Numbered from the stretch's first letter, positions 16,658 through 25,649 are shown. The stretch: DNA of 37,892 nucleotides from Ignavibacteria bacterium (GCA_016788375.1 JAEUSI010000015.1:1-37892); one strand, 5' to 3'. Numbers and translations: made by a program. The notes: generated by a model not told the origin, from the sequence alone.

Positions 16658-17677
16658 ATGAAAAAGATTAAAATAGTGGTTGATGCAATGGGCGGGGATT
16701 TTGCACCGCTTAATGATGTTTCAGGAGCAATTATAGCTGCCGAGGAAAAAAAAGATGAAATTGATATAATTCTTACCGGCAGAGTAAATCTGATTAATGA
16801 TGAACTGAAAAAGCATAAGGTAAGACCGGACAACATATTTGTTGTAAATGCGGAAGAGGTAGTTACAATGGATGATTCGCCTGTAGAGTCACTTAAGACA
16901 AAATCCGATTCATCTATAAGCGTCGGATTAAATTTATTAAAGGAAAAGAAAGCGGATGCATTTATCAGCGCTGGAAACACCGGTGCCGTAATGACTGCAT
17001 CAATACTTAAGCTCGGAAGAATTCAGGGAGTGGGAAGACCGACAATAGGATCATTGTTTCCGACTGACAAAGGTAAAACTATGGTATTTGACGTAGGAGC
17101 TTCCGTAGACTGCAAACCGGTACATCTGCTTGAATTTGCAGTAATGGGAAATATATATATGAAGAATGTTTATAATATCATCAATCCGAAGATAGGACTG
17201 CTGAGTGTTGGGGAAGAAAAAAGCAAAGGCGATGCACTGACACTTGAAGCATACGAACTTCTTGAAAATTCCGGTTTGAATTTTATAGGTAATGTGGAAG
17301 GAAGAGATGTATTAAGGGGGAAGGCTGATGTAATAGTATGCGACGGATTTGTAGGGAATGTAATACTGAAATTTGCCGAAAGTGTTCTGGATGTCATGAA
17401 AAACAAATTCAGATCTTATGCAGAGAAAGGATTTTTTAAGAAAATATGGGTGGGGATGATGTACGGAACATTAAAGAATGTAGTATTAAAGGATTTTGAT
17501 TATCAGGAATACGGAGGGGTGCCATTGCTCGGAGTGGACGGCATATCAATTATCGGCCACGGCAAATCTTCACCGATAGCAATTAAAAACATGATATATA
17601 AAGCAGAGGAAATGATCAGAAAAGAAGTGAACTCAAAAATCAGAGAGGAATTAAGTTCTTTAGCAATAAAAAAGTAA
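16658..17677 (+). CDS. plsX: Phosphate acyltransferase PlsX
   Basis: Makes acyl-phosphate from acyl-ACP and orthophosphate for phospholipid synthesis (the PlsX/PlsY route); a peripheral membrane enzyme. At 339 aa it has the family length. Typical motifs are the N-terminal VVDAMGGDFAP, ISAGNTGAVM (about 107-116), RPTIGSLFP, FDVGAS, and the C-terminal GVPLLGVDGISIIGHG. It follows rpmF by 93 bases. In many bacteria fabH comes next; here the neighbour is a small unknown gene and then rpmB. Confidence 0.97.
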   Translation: MKKIKIVVDAMGGDFAPLNDVSGAIIAAEEKKDEIDIILTGRVNLINDELKKHKVRPDNIFVVNAEEVVTMDDSPVESLKTKSDSSISVGLNLLKEKKADAFISAGNTGAVMTASILKLGRIQGVGRPTIGSLFPTDKGKTMVFDVGASVDCKPVHLLEFAVMGNIYMKNVYNIINPKIGLLSVGEEKSKGDALTLEAYELLENSGLNFIGNVEGRDVLRGKADVIVCDGFVGNVILKFAESVLDVMKNKFRSYAEKGFFKKIWVGMMYGTLKNVVLKDFDYQEYGGVPLLGVDGISIIGHGKSSPIAIKNMIYKAEEMIRKEVNSKIREELSSLAIKK

Positions 17678-17761
17678 CACTTGATTTCTGACCGGTAAAC
17701 GACTTTTTTTTTAAAGCATATAAAAGTATATTTATAAAAATATTCAGAAAATAAATTAATC

Positions 17762-17968
17762 ATGGCAAAACAACAATCTTTTGCTGACAAAGCAAATAAA
17801 CTCGGTAAAAAATCCGAACTGATGGTAATGTGTCCGGATACCAACAAAGAGACAAAAATCATTAATGTAAGGATGGTAGATGCCGTAAAGACAGAAAAAG
17901 GGACATATAAATTTCTCGACAGAAACATGAAAGTTTACGAATCAACATTCAAACCTTATAAACCTTAA
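17762..17968 (+). CDS. Small conserved-looking hypothetical protein next to rpmB
   Basis: A 68-residue basic protein starting MAKQQSFADKANKLGKK with a C-terminal half VKTEKGTYKFLDRNMKVYES. I do not recognise a named family. The basic N terminus, the K-T-(E/K)-x-G-x-(Y/M)-x-F pattern, and its position 32 bases before rpmB recall the short DUF4295-type proteins encoded beside rpmB/rpmG in Bacteroidetes. That similarity is weak and is offered as inference only. The ATG is preceded by an AT-rich leader with no strong ribosome site. The coding style matches its neighbours, so it is probably a real gene. Confidence 0.65.
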   Translation: MAKQQSFADKANKLGKKSELMVMCPDTNKETKIINVRMVDAVKTEKGTYKFLDRNMKVYESTFKPYKP

Positions 17969-18000
17969 GAAAAAATAAAAGATAGAAGGAGTAATAAATA

Positions 18001-18213
18001 ATGTCCAAAGTATGCCGAATTACAGGTAAAAAACCATTATCCGGTAACAATGTTTCACATGCCAACAATAAATCTAAAAGGAAACAGCTTCCTAATCTTC
18101 AGAAAAAGCGAATCTGGATTGAGAATGAAAAGAGATGGGTAACGATAAAAGTGTCAGCAGGAGGGATTAAAACTCTCGATAAAAGAGGTTCCAAGATACT
18201 GATTAATGCCTGA
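18001..18213 (+). CDS. rpmB: 50S ribosomal protein L28
   Basis: A 70-residue L28p protein: N-terminal [20 protein letters not shown], then [21 protein letters not shown], and the C-terminal [13 protein letters not shown], all diagnostic. It has a consensus AAGGAG ribosome site about 10 bases before the ATG, stronger than most in this window. Its end overlaps the following glycosyltransferase gene by 8 bases. Confidence 0.97.
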   Translation: MSKVCRITGKKPLSGNNVSHANNKSKRKQLPNLQKKRIWIENEKRWVTIKVSAGGIKTLDKRGSKILINA

Positions 18214-18955
18214 TTATAAAAAATCCGGTAATCAGATTAGTATAATAATTCCGGCTTTTAATGAAGGGAAGTACATTGAAAGATTGTTAAGGCAGTTTGA
18301 TAAGAAAGTAAGGAATGAATTTGAATTGGAAATTATAGTCAGTGACGGCGGCAGTAAAGATTCAACCATTGAAATTGCAGCGAAATATGCTGACAGAATA
18401 GTTCATCATAAAGAAAAATACAGGCAGAACATCTCTCAGGGCAGAAATGCAGGCGCAGAAGCTTCCCGGGGAGATGTTCTTATTTTTCTTAATGCTGATA
18501 CTTATGTAAAGGATACAGGAAAGGTGCTTGGCGAATCAATCCGGGAAATTAATGAAAACGGCGTATCTGCCATAGCCTGTCCGATATTCGTGTTCCCAGA
18601 AGAAGAAAAGTTTTCTGACAAGACTTTTCATTTTTTTTATAATAAATATACATCTTTTCTTACAAATTATTTTATGGGAATGGGAAGAGGTGAGTGTCAT
18701 ATAATAAGCAGAAAAAGATTTTTTGAAGCAGGGGGATATAATGAGAGACTTGCAGCTGGCGAGGATTACGATCTTTATATGAGATTGAAGAAACGAGGGA
18801 AGTTAATTTTCAGGAAGGACTTTATTATTTACGAATCACCGAGACGATACAGAAAATTCGGATATTTAAAAGTTGCATGGGACTGGGGAATTAATTCTCT
18901 TTCGGTAAACTTTCTGAAAAAGTCGGTTTCAAAAGAGTGGGAAGCAGTGAGGTAA
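18206..18955 (+). CDS. Family 2 glycosyltransferase
   Basis: A 249-residue GT-A fold enzyme. The nucleotide-binding start [18 protein letters not shown] (11-28), [12 protein letters not shown] (about 45-56) and the metal-binding NADT motif (about 96) are present. The acceptor-side [16 protein letters not shown] (about 188) provides the usual ED catalytic pair. It has no membrane anchor apart from a weakly hydrophobic C terminus. The start overlaps the end of rpmB by 8 bases, so it is translationally coupled to a ribosomal protein gene. That is an unusual partner, but tight packing is common in this genome. Sugar and acceptor are unknown. Confidence 0.88.
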   Translation: MPDYKKSGNQISIIIPAFNEGKYIERLLRQFDKKVRNEFELEIIVSDGGSKDSTIEIAAKYADRIVHHKEKYRQNISQGRNAGAEASRGDVLIFLNADTYVKDTGKVLGESIREINENGVSAIACPIFVFPEEEKFSDKTFHFFYNKYTSFLTNYFMGMGRGECHIISRKRFFEAGGYNERLAAGEDYDLYMRLKKRGKLIFRKDFIIYESPRRYRKFGYLKVAWDWGINSLSVNFLKKSVSKEWEAVR

Positions 18956-19039
18956 AGAGTAAAATCATCAATGCTGAAATCAGTTTAAAATTTTTTTATT
19001 TATACTATTAAAGATAAGGAACAGATTAAAAAGATACTG

Positions 19040-20209
19040 TTGAACAAGGAAAAGTTATTCAGATTAGAAACGGAAAGCAATGAAGCAGGTGTAAAAGCAA
19101 GGACAGGATTGCTGAAAACAGCACACTCAGAGATAGAAACCCCTGTTTTTATGCCTGTCGGCACACTCGGAACAGTAAAAGCAGTTGAACAAAGAGAACT
19201 CTATGAAATTGATGCACGGATAATTCTCGGAAATACGTATCATTTATTTTTAAGACCCGGAACGGAAGTGATGGAAAATGCAGGAGGGCTGCACAGATTT
19301 ATGAACTGGAAGAACAGTATCTTAACGGACAGCGGAGGATTTCAGGTATTCAGTCTGTCGAAGCTGAATAAAGTTTCAGAAAACGGAGTTGAATTCTCAT
19401 CGCATTTAAACGGCGACAAGTATTTTTTTACACCCGAGAAAGTTATAGAGATACAAAGAATAATCGGCTCTGATATAATGATGCCGCTTGACGAATGTCT
19501 TCCACATCCGTCGGATAAAAGCAGTGTAAAAAAATCAATTGCGCTTACGGGAAGATGGGAAAAGAGATGCTTTGATTATTTCAGGGAAACTAAAGAAAGA
19601 TACGGGCATGAACAGAAATTATTCTCAATAAATCAGGGCAGCACATTTTCTGATTTAAGAAAAAGCAGCATTGACGTGCTTAATGAGACTGAATTTGACG
19701 GAAATGCAATCGGAGGGCTTGCAGTCGGTGAAGATATAAATCTGATGTATGAAACAGTTGATTTTTCGACGGATTATCTGCCGAAAAATAAGCCCAGATA
19801 TCTGATGGGAGTCGGAACACCTGTGGATTTATTAGAGTGTGTGGAAAGAGGAATTGACATGTTTGACTGTGTAATGCCGACACGAAATGCACGACACGGA
19901 AGATTATTCACGACATACGGAGAAATAAACATCAGAAGCGCAGTTTATAAAAATGATTTTAATACTCCTGATTCAGAATGCAGGACATATACATCGGAGA
20001 ATTTTTCATTAGCATATCTCCGGCATTTGTTTATTTCAGGAGAGATTCTGGGATTTCAGCTTGCTTCGATACACAATACGGAATTTTATCTGAAGCTAAT
20101 GAAAAATATAAGAGAAGCAATTAAAGAAAGCAGATTTAAGGAATTCAAGCAGCAGTTTTTAAACAAATATTTATCCAACACTAAAACAAAAAAAGCGAAA
20201 GGAATATAA
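19040..20209 (+). CDS. tgt: tRNA-guanine(34) transglycosylase with an incomplete zinc site
   Basis: Exchanges guanine for a queuosine precursor at position 34 of GUN-anticodon tRNAs. It is 389 aa and starts at TTG (19040); no in-frame ATG precedes the conserved N terminus. Substrate and catalytic motifs are intact: TDSGGFQVFSL, MMPLDECLPHP, NAIGGLAVGE, and MFDCVMPTRNARHG, which carries the nucleophilic Asp. The structural zinc site, normally C-x-C-x2-C followed 25-26 residues later by His, is altered. The sequence reads DSECRTYTSEN, giving Cys314, Thr316 and Ser319, with His345 kept at the normal distance from Cys314. Two of four ligands are therefore lost. yajC lies 4 bases downstream, the classic tgt-yajC order. 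Confidence 0.95.
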   Translation: MNKEKLFRLETESNEAGVKARTGLLKTAHSEIETPVFMPVGTLGTVKAVEQRELYEIDARIILGNTYHLFLRPGTEVMENAGGLHRFMNWKNSILTDSGGFQVFSLSKLNKVSENGVEFSSHLNGDKYFFTPEKVIEIQRIIGSDIMMPLDECLPHPSDKSSVKKSIALTGRWEKRCFDYFRETKERYGHEQKLFSINQGSTFSDLRKSSIDVLNETEFDGNAIGGLAVGEDINLMYETVDFSTDYLPKNKPRYLMGVGTPVDLLECVERGIDMFDCVMPTRNARHGRLFTTYGEINIRSAVYKNDFNTPDSECRTYTSENFSLAYLRHLFISGEILGFQLASIHNTEFYLKLMKNIREAIKESRFKEFKQQFLNKYLSNTKTKKAKGI

Positions 20210-20213
20210 ACAA

Positions 20214-20549
20214 ATGCAACCATTTTTATTGCAGCAGGCACCGGGCGGTATGGAATCTATACTTGGTTCTATTGTACCGTTTTTACTGATTATAGTAATT
20301 TTTTATTTTCTGATATTAAGACCTCAGCAAAAAAGGCAGAAAGAGAGATTAAAGCTTCTTGAGTCTCTGAAAAAAGGAGATAAAGTAATAACGGCGGGAG
20401 GAATATACGGAACTGTCGAAGGGCTTGAAGAAAAGACAATTCTTGTTAAAGTAGCTGAAAACGTAAAAATCAAAATGGAAAGGTCATCAGTAACGACAAT
20501 TATAGGTATTACGGATACCGAGCCTGAAAAGAAGTCATTGCTGGGTTAA
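20214..20549 (+). CDS. yajC: Preprotein translocase subunit YajC
   Basis: Small single-span membrane protein of the holotranslocon, which works with SecDF. It is 111 aa. The one transmembrane helix is IVPFLLIIVIFYFLILRPQ (about 19-38), followed by the basic QQKRQKERLKLLESLKKGDKVITAGGIYG region and a soluble beta domain. It sits directly after tgt; secDF is not adjacent. Confidence 0.95.
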   Translation: MQPFLLQQAPGGMESILGSIVPFLLIIVIFYFLILRPQQKRQKERLKLLESLKKGDKVITAGGIYGTVEGLEEKTILVKVAENVKIKMERSSVTTIIGITDTEPEKKSLLG

Positions 20550-20585
20550 GATAATAAATTTTCATAGCCTGAAAATTAAGATATA

Positions 20586-21872
20586 ATGATTATTAAAAGT
20601 TTAAAAAAATACAGACTAAGTACAGTAGAGTCTGCAATAGACGATTTCAGAAAAGGGAAAATTGTTATTGTAGTAGATGATGAAGACAGGGAAAACGAAG
20701 GAGATATGATATACTCCGCGCAAAAATCGACTCCCGAACTTGTAAATTTTCTCTCAAAAAACGGAAGGGGACTGATATGTGTTCCGCTTGAAGACGAGCG
20801 TCTGACGCAGCTTGATCTTGGAATGATGACAGTTAACAACACATCTCTTCATGAGACAGCTTTTACTGTAAGCGTAGATTATATTTACGGTACCACAACC
20901 GGTATTTCAGCTTCAGACAGGAATAAAACCATACTTGCATTAACAAAGAAAAATACAAAGCCCGAAGATCTCGGAAGACCCGGGCATATTTTCCCTCTCC
21001 GGTCTGCTCCGGGAGGAGTATTAAGGAGAGCAGGGCATACTGAAGCGACAGTGGATCTGGCAAAGCTTGCGGGACATTATCCTGCGGGAGTATTGTGTGA
21101 AGTGATGAAGGAAAACGGAGAAATGGCAAGACTTCCGGACCTGTTTGAAATTGCACGAAAGCATAATCTGAAAATAATCTCAATTAAGGATCTCATACAT
21201 TACAGGCTTGAAAGAGAGAAACTTGTTCAGAAACTTGTTGATGCCGGATTGCCGAGTAAATTCGGAAATTTTAAAATATTTTTGTACAAAAGTCTTGTTG
21301 ATTCAAAAGAGCATATCGCAATAGTAAAGGGAAAAATTAATTCAAAGAATCCCGTTCTCGTGAGAGTTCATTCGGAATGTCTCACGGGAGATGTATTCGG
21401 TTCGTTGAGATGCGACTGCAGGGAGCAGCTGCTCGAATCACTGAGAATGATTGAGAAAAATGACAACGGAGTTGTACTTTATATGAGACAGGAAGGCAGA
21501 GGGATCGGTCTGCATAATAAGCTTAAGGCATATAATTTACAGGAAAGAGGAAGGGATACGGTACAGGCAAATATTGAACTCGGGTTCAAGCCTGATCTGC
21601 GTGATTACGGGATCGGAGCTCAGATACTCAGGGATCTCGGAGTCAGAAAAATGAAACTCATGACGAACAATCCGAAAAAAATTATCGGATTAAATGCATA
21701 CGGGCTTGAGATTGTCGAAAGAATTCCGATTGAAATAAAATCAAATCCGGACAACGAAAATTACCTTCTTGCCAAAAGGGACAAACTCGGACATTTGATT
21801 TTGCTGAACAGCAAACCTGAAAAGAATAAAAAATTTATTAAACAAAGTTATAATAAAAACAATCAAAGATGA
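20586..21872 (+). CDS. ribBA: Bifunctional DHBP synthase / GTP cyclohydrolase II
   Basis: Two enzymes of riboflavin synthesis in one chain of 428 aa. The N-terminal half (about 12-210) is 3,4-dihydroxy-2-butanone-4-phosphate synthase, with the acidic loop DDEDRENEGD, GRGLICVPL and RAGHTEATVDLAKLAG. The C-terminal half (about 215-410) is GTP cyclohydrolase II, with zinc ligands in HSECLTGDVFGSLRCDC, the catalytic region MRQEGRGIGL and DLRDYGIGAQIL. No riboswitch fits in the 36-base gap upstream. The C terminus overlaps the greA start by 4 bases. Confidence 0.97.
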   Translation: MIIKSLKKYRLSTVESAIDDFRKGKIVIVVDDEDRENEGDMIYSAQKSTPELVNFLSKNGRGLICVPLEDERLTQLDLGMMTVNNTSLHETAFTVSVDYIYGTTTGISASDRNKTILALTKKNTKPEDLGRPGHIFPLRSAPGGVLRRAGHTEATVDLAKLAGHYPAGVLCEVMKENGEMARLPDLFEIARKHNLKIISIKDLIHYRLEREKLVQKLVDAGLPSKFGNFKIFLYKSLVDSKEHIAIVKGKINSKNPVLVRVHSECLTGDVFGSLRCDCREQLLESLRMIEKNDNGVVLYMRQEGRGIGLHNKLKAYNLQERGRDTVQANIELGFKPDLRDYGIGAQILRDLGVRKMKLMTNNPKKIIGLNAYGLEIVERIPIEIKSNPDNENYLLAKRDKLGHLILLNSKPEKNKKFIKQSYNKNNQR

Positions 21873-22354
21873 AACCTTCAGATGTAGTTTACTTAACAAA
21901 GTCAAGACTGGTCGAACTGGAAAATGAATTGCGTGAACTGAAAACAGCAGGGAGAAAGTATATAGCCGAGAAAATAGCGGAAGCAAGATCACACGGAGAT
22001 CTTAGTGAAAATGCAGAATATGATGCGGCAAAAGAAGCACAAGGACATCATGAAATGAAAATCGGGAAGCTTGAAATGATGCTTTCGAGAGTAAAAATCA
22101 TTTCACCGGAAGACATGCCGAATGACGAAGTTTATATCCTTTCTGTGGTGAAAGTCCGGGATATGAATCTCAAGGAAGAAATTACATTTTCACTAGTTTC
22201 ACCTGAAGAAGCAGATTTTGAACAGGATAAGATATCCGTAACTTCTCCAATCGGCAAATCCCTTCTCGGCAAAAAGAAAAATGAAATAGTCGAAGTTGAA
22301 GTTCCGGCAGGATTAATTAAATACAAAATACTCGAAATTTCTAAATTATATTGA
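21869..22354 (+). CDS. greA: Transcription elongation factor GreA
   Basis: Rescues backtracked RNA polymerase by stimulating transcript cleavage. It is 161 aa. The N-terminal coiled coil carries the acidic tip GDLSENAEYDAAKEAQ (about 49-64). The C-terminal FKBP-like domain has SVVKVRDMNLKEEITFSLV and SPIGKSLLGKKKNEIVEVEVP. The ATG overlaps the stop of ribBA (ATGA), so translation is coupled. Confidence 0.96.
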   Translation: MKPSDVVYLTKSRLVELENELRELKTAGRKYIAEKIAEARSHGDLSENAEYDAAKEAQGHHEMKIGKLEMMLSRVKIISPEDMPNDEVYILSVVKVRDMNLKEEITFSLVSPEEADFEQDKISVTSPIGKSLLGKKKNEIVEVEVPAGLIKYKILEISKLY

Positions 22355-22357
22355 AAT

Positions 22358-23269
22358 ATGCCGACAAAAAAATATCCGGAATTTAAGGTAGGGCTTTTTG
22401 TTTCCATAGCAGTGCTAGTTACGCTTATGACGGTATTCTGGGCAAAGGGATTTTCCGTCAGCCTTTCGGAGCAGAGTTATGATGTTTATTTCCCGAAAGT
22501 AAGCGGAATTAACGAAGGTGATCAGGTAAGCGTGAACGGAGTCAGAAAAGGTAAAATTGAGAAAATAGAACTTGCCGGAGATTCGGTGAAAATAAAATTC
22601 AGTATAGACAAGAATATAAAAATCAAAAAGGATTACGAAATTTACATAGCCGCAACCGAATTAACAGGCGGAAAAGTCTTATATCTTGAACCCGGAAAAA
22701 GTCAGGAAGTCATTAACCCTGAAACAGCTCTTCACGGAAACACAGGAGCAGATTTTTCATCGCTGATGAACTCTGTTGAAGATATCACCACAGGCGTAAA
22801 AGAACTCCTCGGTGAATTCAAAAAATCAACCGATAAACTTAATGATGTGCTTGCAAATGTAAATGATATTGTAGGTGACGGGAATATGAAGAATAATATC
22901 AAGACTACTCTGACGAATCTTGCAACTTCATCACAAAACCTTAATTCCCTTGTAGCAGACAGCCGATACGGAATTAATTCACTGTCGAACAGACTCGGAA
23001 AGACGGTTGACAATGTAGATCTAGCGATCGGGGATAACAGCAGGGAACTGAAAAACACTCTTAATGAAATTCAGAATCTGACATCTACGGTAGATACTCT
23101 TGTTTATAATCTGAATATTGTAGTCAATGATATCAGTGACAAGAAAAAGGGACTTGGAAAATTTATCAGTGATGATCAGTTTTTTGAAAATATAAATTCT
23201 ACTCTTACAGAAATAGAAAAACTTACAAAAAAAATCAGAAAAGACGGAGTAAAAATAAATCTTTTCTGA
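22358..23269 (+). CDS. MlaD/MCE-domain protein
   Basis: A 303-residue periplasm-facing lipid-transport protein anchored by one N-terminal helix (FKVGLFVSIAVLVTLMTVFWA, split here as residues about 9-29). The single MCE domain (about 38-115) has VYFPKVSGINEGDQVSVNGVR, the hallmark of MlaD-type proteins. The rest is long helical, Asn/Thr/Leu-rich coiled coil ending in a short basic tail, as in substrate-binding MCE proteins that form hexameric rings or tubes. The MlaE permease and MlaF ATPase genes are not in the window, so it is an orphan member of that ABC system. It is 3 bases after greA. Confidence 0.92.
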   Translation: MPTKKYPEFKVGLFVSIAVLVTLMTVFWAKGFSVSLSEQSYDVYFPKVSGINEGDQVSVNGVRKGKIEKIELAGDSVKIKFSIDKNIKIKKDYEIYIAATELTGGKVLYLEPGKSQEVINPETALHGNTGADFSSLMNSVEDITTGVKELLGEFKKSTDKLNDVLANVNDIVGDGNMKNNIKTTLTNLATSSQNLNSLVADSRYGINSLSNRLGKTVDNVDLAIGDNSRELKNTLNEIQNLTSTVDTLVYNLNIVVNDISDKKKGLGKFISDDQFFENINSTLTEIEKLTKKIRKDGVKINLF

Positions 23270-23329
23270 TCTTGAGGAAATAATAAGAAACGGAATTTAT
23301 TTTTGCACTTAAACTAATCAACATGAAAA

Positions 23330-24286
23330 TCACTTCCAGTCGTAGCCTAAATTCAGAGTGTAAGCAGAGCCGACATTTCCGAGAGAGTTATAACCGAAAT
23401 CAAAAGTATAGTTATCCAGAAACAGCAGCCCGAATCCTGCGGTAAACCCGGCGATTCCGGTAGAACTTCCCGTACTCATATCCTGACGCTGAGTGTTGTT
23501 GTAGCCAATTCTGAACTGAAAATTTTTGCTGAAGTCAAATTCTCCTCCTACTGAAAGATTCTGAAATCTGTCGAAGAAATTTTCTTCATAAGAAGCGAGG
23601 TCATCAAATTCAAAATGAATATTAAGAGGAAGGTGTTCAAGTTTTTTGCTAACGCCGAATCTGAGATCAAGAGGCAGATCTTCTCCGGTTGAATTATATT
23701 CTGAAAGCTGAAAACCGGCATTCAGCAGACTTAATCCGAAATTCCATTTTGAATCGGTAATTGTATAAAGTATCCCCAGGTCACAGGCAAGAGCAGTGGA
23801 GGAAAATTCGTCAATACCCGAATAAATAAATTTCAGGTTAGCTCCGTAGTGAAAATTATTTTTATAAACATTTGCATATCCGAAGGATAGAGCAATTTCA
23901 TTAGCCCCGAAAGTTCCGAGATTATTTGATTCTTCGTCATATTTTTCAAAACTTCCGTAATTAATATATCTGATAGCACCGCCTAAATAACCAATATCCT
24001 TGTATTTCTGTCCGACAGCAATATTCCCCGCATTTACATCAAGCATATATTTATAGAATCCGAGACTTGCCTGACTTTTTTTAAGTGTTGACAATCCGGC
24101 AGGATTATAGAAAAGTGATAATACGTCATTTGCATTTGAAGTAAAACTACCCGCTAGAGAAGAAGGTCTTGCTCCGGCATCAAGTTTTAAAAAATCATAT
24201 GTAGTATTGCTTTGTGAGAAAACAGAAGGTGTAACCGTAAAAAACATGAGATAAATAAGAACAGCTGAACTTTTTTTATTATGCAT
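23330..24286 (-). CDS. PorV/PorQ-family outer-membrane protein
   Basis: A 318-residue beta-barrel protein. I chose the ATG at 24286 because it begins a signal peptide (MHNKKSSAVLIYLMFF, cleavage near VFSQ); the longer frame from 24316 adds ten residues before it. The mature N terminus has FLKLDAGARPSSLAGSFTSNANDVLSLFYNPAGLS, the diagnostic signature of the PorV/PorQ (UPF0164) family. The rest is 14 or so amphipathic strands. PorV shuttles type IX cargo to the attachment complex, and PorQ-type relatives have less clear roles. This fits the two T9SS-cargo genes at the window start. No other por or gld genes are adjacent. Confidence 0.9.
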   Translation of the reverse strand: MHNKKSSAVLIYLMFFTVTPSVFSQSNTTYDFLKLDAGARPSSLAGSFTSNANDVLSLFYNPAGLSTLKKSQASLGFYKYMLDVNAGNIAVGQKYKDIGYLGGAIRYINYGSFEKYDEESNNLGTFGANEIALSFGYANVYKNNFHYGANLKFIYSGIDEFSSTALACDLGILYTITDSKWNFGLSLLNAGFQLSEYNSTGEDLPLDLRFGVSKKLEHLPLNIHFEFDDLASYEENFFDRFQNLSVGGEFDFSKNFQFRIGYNNTQRQDMSTGSSTGIAGFTAGFGLLFLDNYTFDFGYNSLGNVGSAYTLNLGYDWK

Positions 24287-24454
24287 TTTTAAGTTTGATA
24301 AGTTACTGATAATCAATAACCAGAAATCATATATACGTTTTTATTTAAAAAATTTTAACAATAATAAAAGAATGCTATTTGATATTCAATAACAATATTA
24401 TCCTTTAAAATATCCTTAAATAGTAAGAATATTTTTATAATTCAGTAAAAAATT

Positions 24455-24727
24455 CTAATTGATCCGGAATCCTTTGCTGTCATTAATAACAGGAAGCTCT
24501 TCAGTATGAACGGATTTTACATAAGCTCCGTAAGGTCCGACTTTCAATTCCTGCATATAAGATTTTATGGAATCAGCATTTCCTTCAACTTCAATCAGAA
24601 CATTTCCGTTAACAAGATTTTCGGCAAAACCGTTAAGACTGTATTCTTTAGCCTTTCTGTAACAGAAATATCTGTATCCAACACCCTGAACGAGACCGGT
24701 AACGATTATTTTAAATCTCTTTTCCAC
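24455..24727 (-). CDS. acyP: Acylphosphatase
   Basis: Hydrolyses acyl phosphates in the cytosol; 90 aa, the usual size. The catalytic Arg19 lies in the phosphate-binding loop VQGVGYRYF, and Asn37 follows in ENLVNGNVLIEVEG. The gene is last in a leftward four-gene operon. Its start lies 17 bases inside the 3' end of the EamA transporter gene, so translation is likely coupled. Confidence 0.95.
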   Translation of the reverse strand: MEKRFKIIVTGLVQGVGYRYFCYRKAKEYSLNGFAENLVNGNVLIEVEGNADSIKSYMQELKVGPYGAYVKSVHTEELPVINDSKGFRIN

Positions 24728-25646
24728 CGGAGTATTTAATTTTAAACAGAGAATAAAATTCTGATATGAAAAGACCTGTAATCATAAGCAAAGCTCCCGT
24801 TATCTGCGGAAAATTAAGTCTTTCATTGATAAGTAAATATGAAAAAAACACAGCAAACAGGGATTCCATATTGTATATAATTCCCGCACGGAGAGGAGAC
24901 GTTTTGTTCTGATATTTTGTCATAAGAATAATGCTGATAAATGTGGAAAACAAAGAAGTAAATAACAGCGGAAAAATCAAATCCGAATTGAAAACAATAA
25001 AAAAGTCTCCGAAAACGAACAATTCAAAAATGATTACAGATAACAAACTCAAAACAACCATTGCTAGAAACTGCCCGAAAACCAGATAAGAAAAATTTAC
25101 ACTTCGTGAATATTTGTCAAGGAGAACTATATGAACAGCAAATGAGAATGCGCAAATCAAAGTAAGAACATCGCCGAAATTTGGCGTTAATATATAGGAT
25201 TCAGACAGTATTACAAGACCTGCTAATACAATCAGCGCACCGGCAATATTCTCCGCCTTCGGCCGGCTGTTAAGAATCAAAAACTGCGCAAATGGAATAA
25301 TTATCAGGCTTGTCCCTGTAATAAATGCAGATTTTGAAGCTGAGGTATATTTCAATCCCATTGTCTGAAAACCAAATCCGCAGAAAAGAAAAACACCGAG
25401 CAACAGACCGTATTTCCACGCAGAGTAGTCTGAAATTTTGATTTTTTTCCCGAAGAAGATAAGATACAAAGCAAGCGTAATCGTAAAACGAATTAGAATA
25501 AAAGCCATCGGGGAAATTCCCGTTAAGGAAAGTTTTATCATAGGGAAAGATAAACCCCAGGTAAACGTAACAAGCAGGAGAATTAATTCTGCTTTATAAG
25601 TAATGTAAAGCGGAGTTGAGTCCGGCTGAAATTTTTCCTGCTGCAA
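24711..25646 (-). CDS. EamA-family (DMT) transporter
   Basis: Inner-membrane protein of 311 aa with ten predicted helices in two EamA repeats. The first repeat opens with LLLVTFTWGLSFPMIKLSL and has the R-F-x-I-T-L-A pattern; the second begins near ILTPNFGDVLTLICAFSFAVHIVLLDKY. The end RLNFPQITGALLMITGLFISE is typical. The substrate is unknown; relatives carry amino acids, nucleotide sugars or metabolites. Because it follows a polyprenyl-phosphate pentose synthase gene by 3 bases, a role in flipping a lipid-linked sugar or exporting a metabolite is possible but unproven. Confidence 0.92.
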   Translation of the reverse strand: MQQEKFQPDSTPLYITYKAELILLLVTFTWGLSFPMIKLSLTGISPMAFILIRFTITLALYLIFFGKKIKISDYSAWKYGLLLGVFLFCGFGFQTMGLKYTSASKSAFITGTSLIIIPFAQFLILNSRPKAENIAGALIVLAGLVILSESYILTPNFGDVLTLICAFSFAVHIVLLDKYSRSVNFSYLVFGQFLAMVVLSLLSVIIFELFVFGDFFIVFNSDLIFPLLFTSLFSTFISIILMTKYQNKTSPLRAGIIYNMESLFAVFFSYLLINERLNFPQITGALLMITGLFISEFYSLFKIKYSGGKEI

Positions 25647-25649
25647 TTA

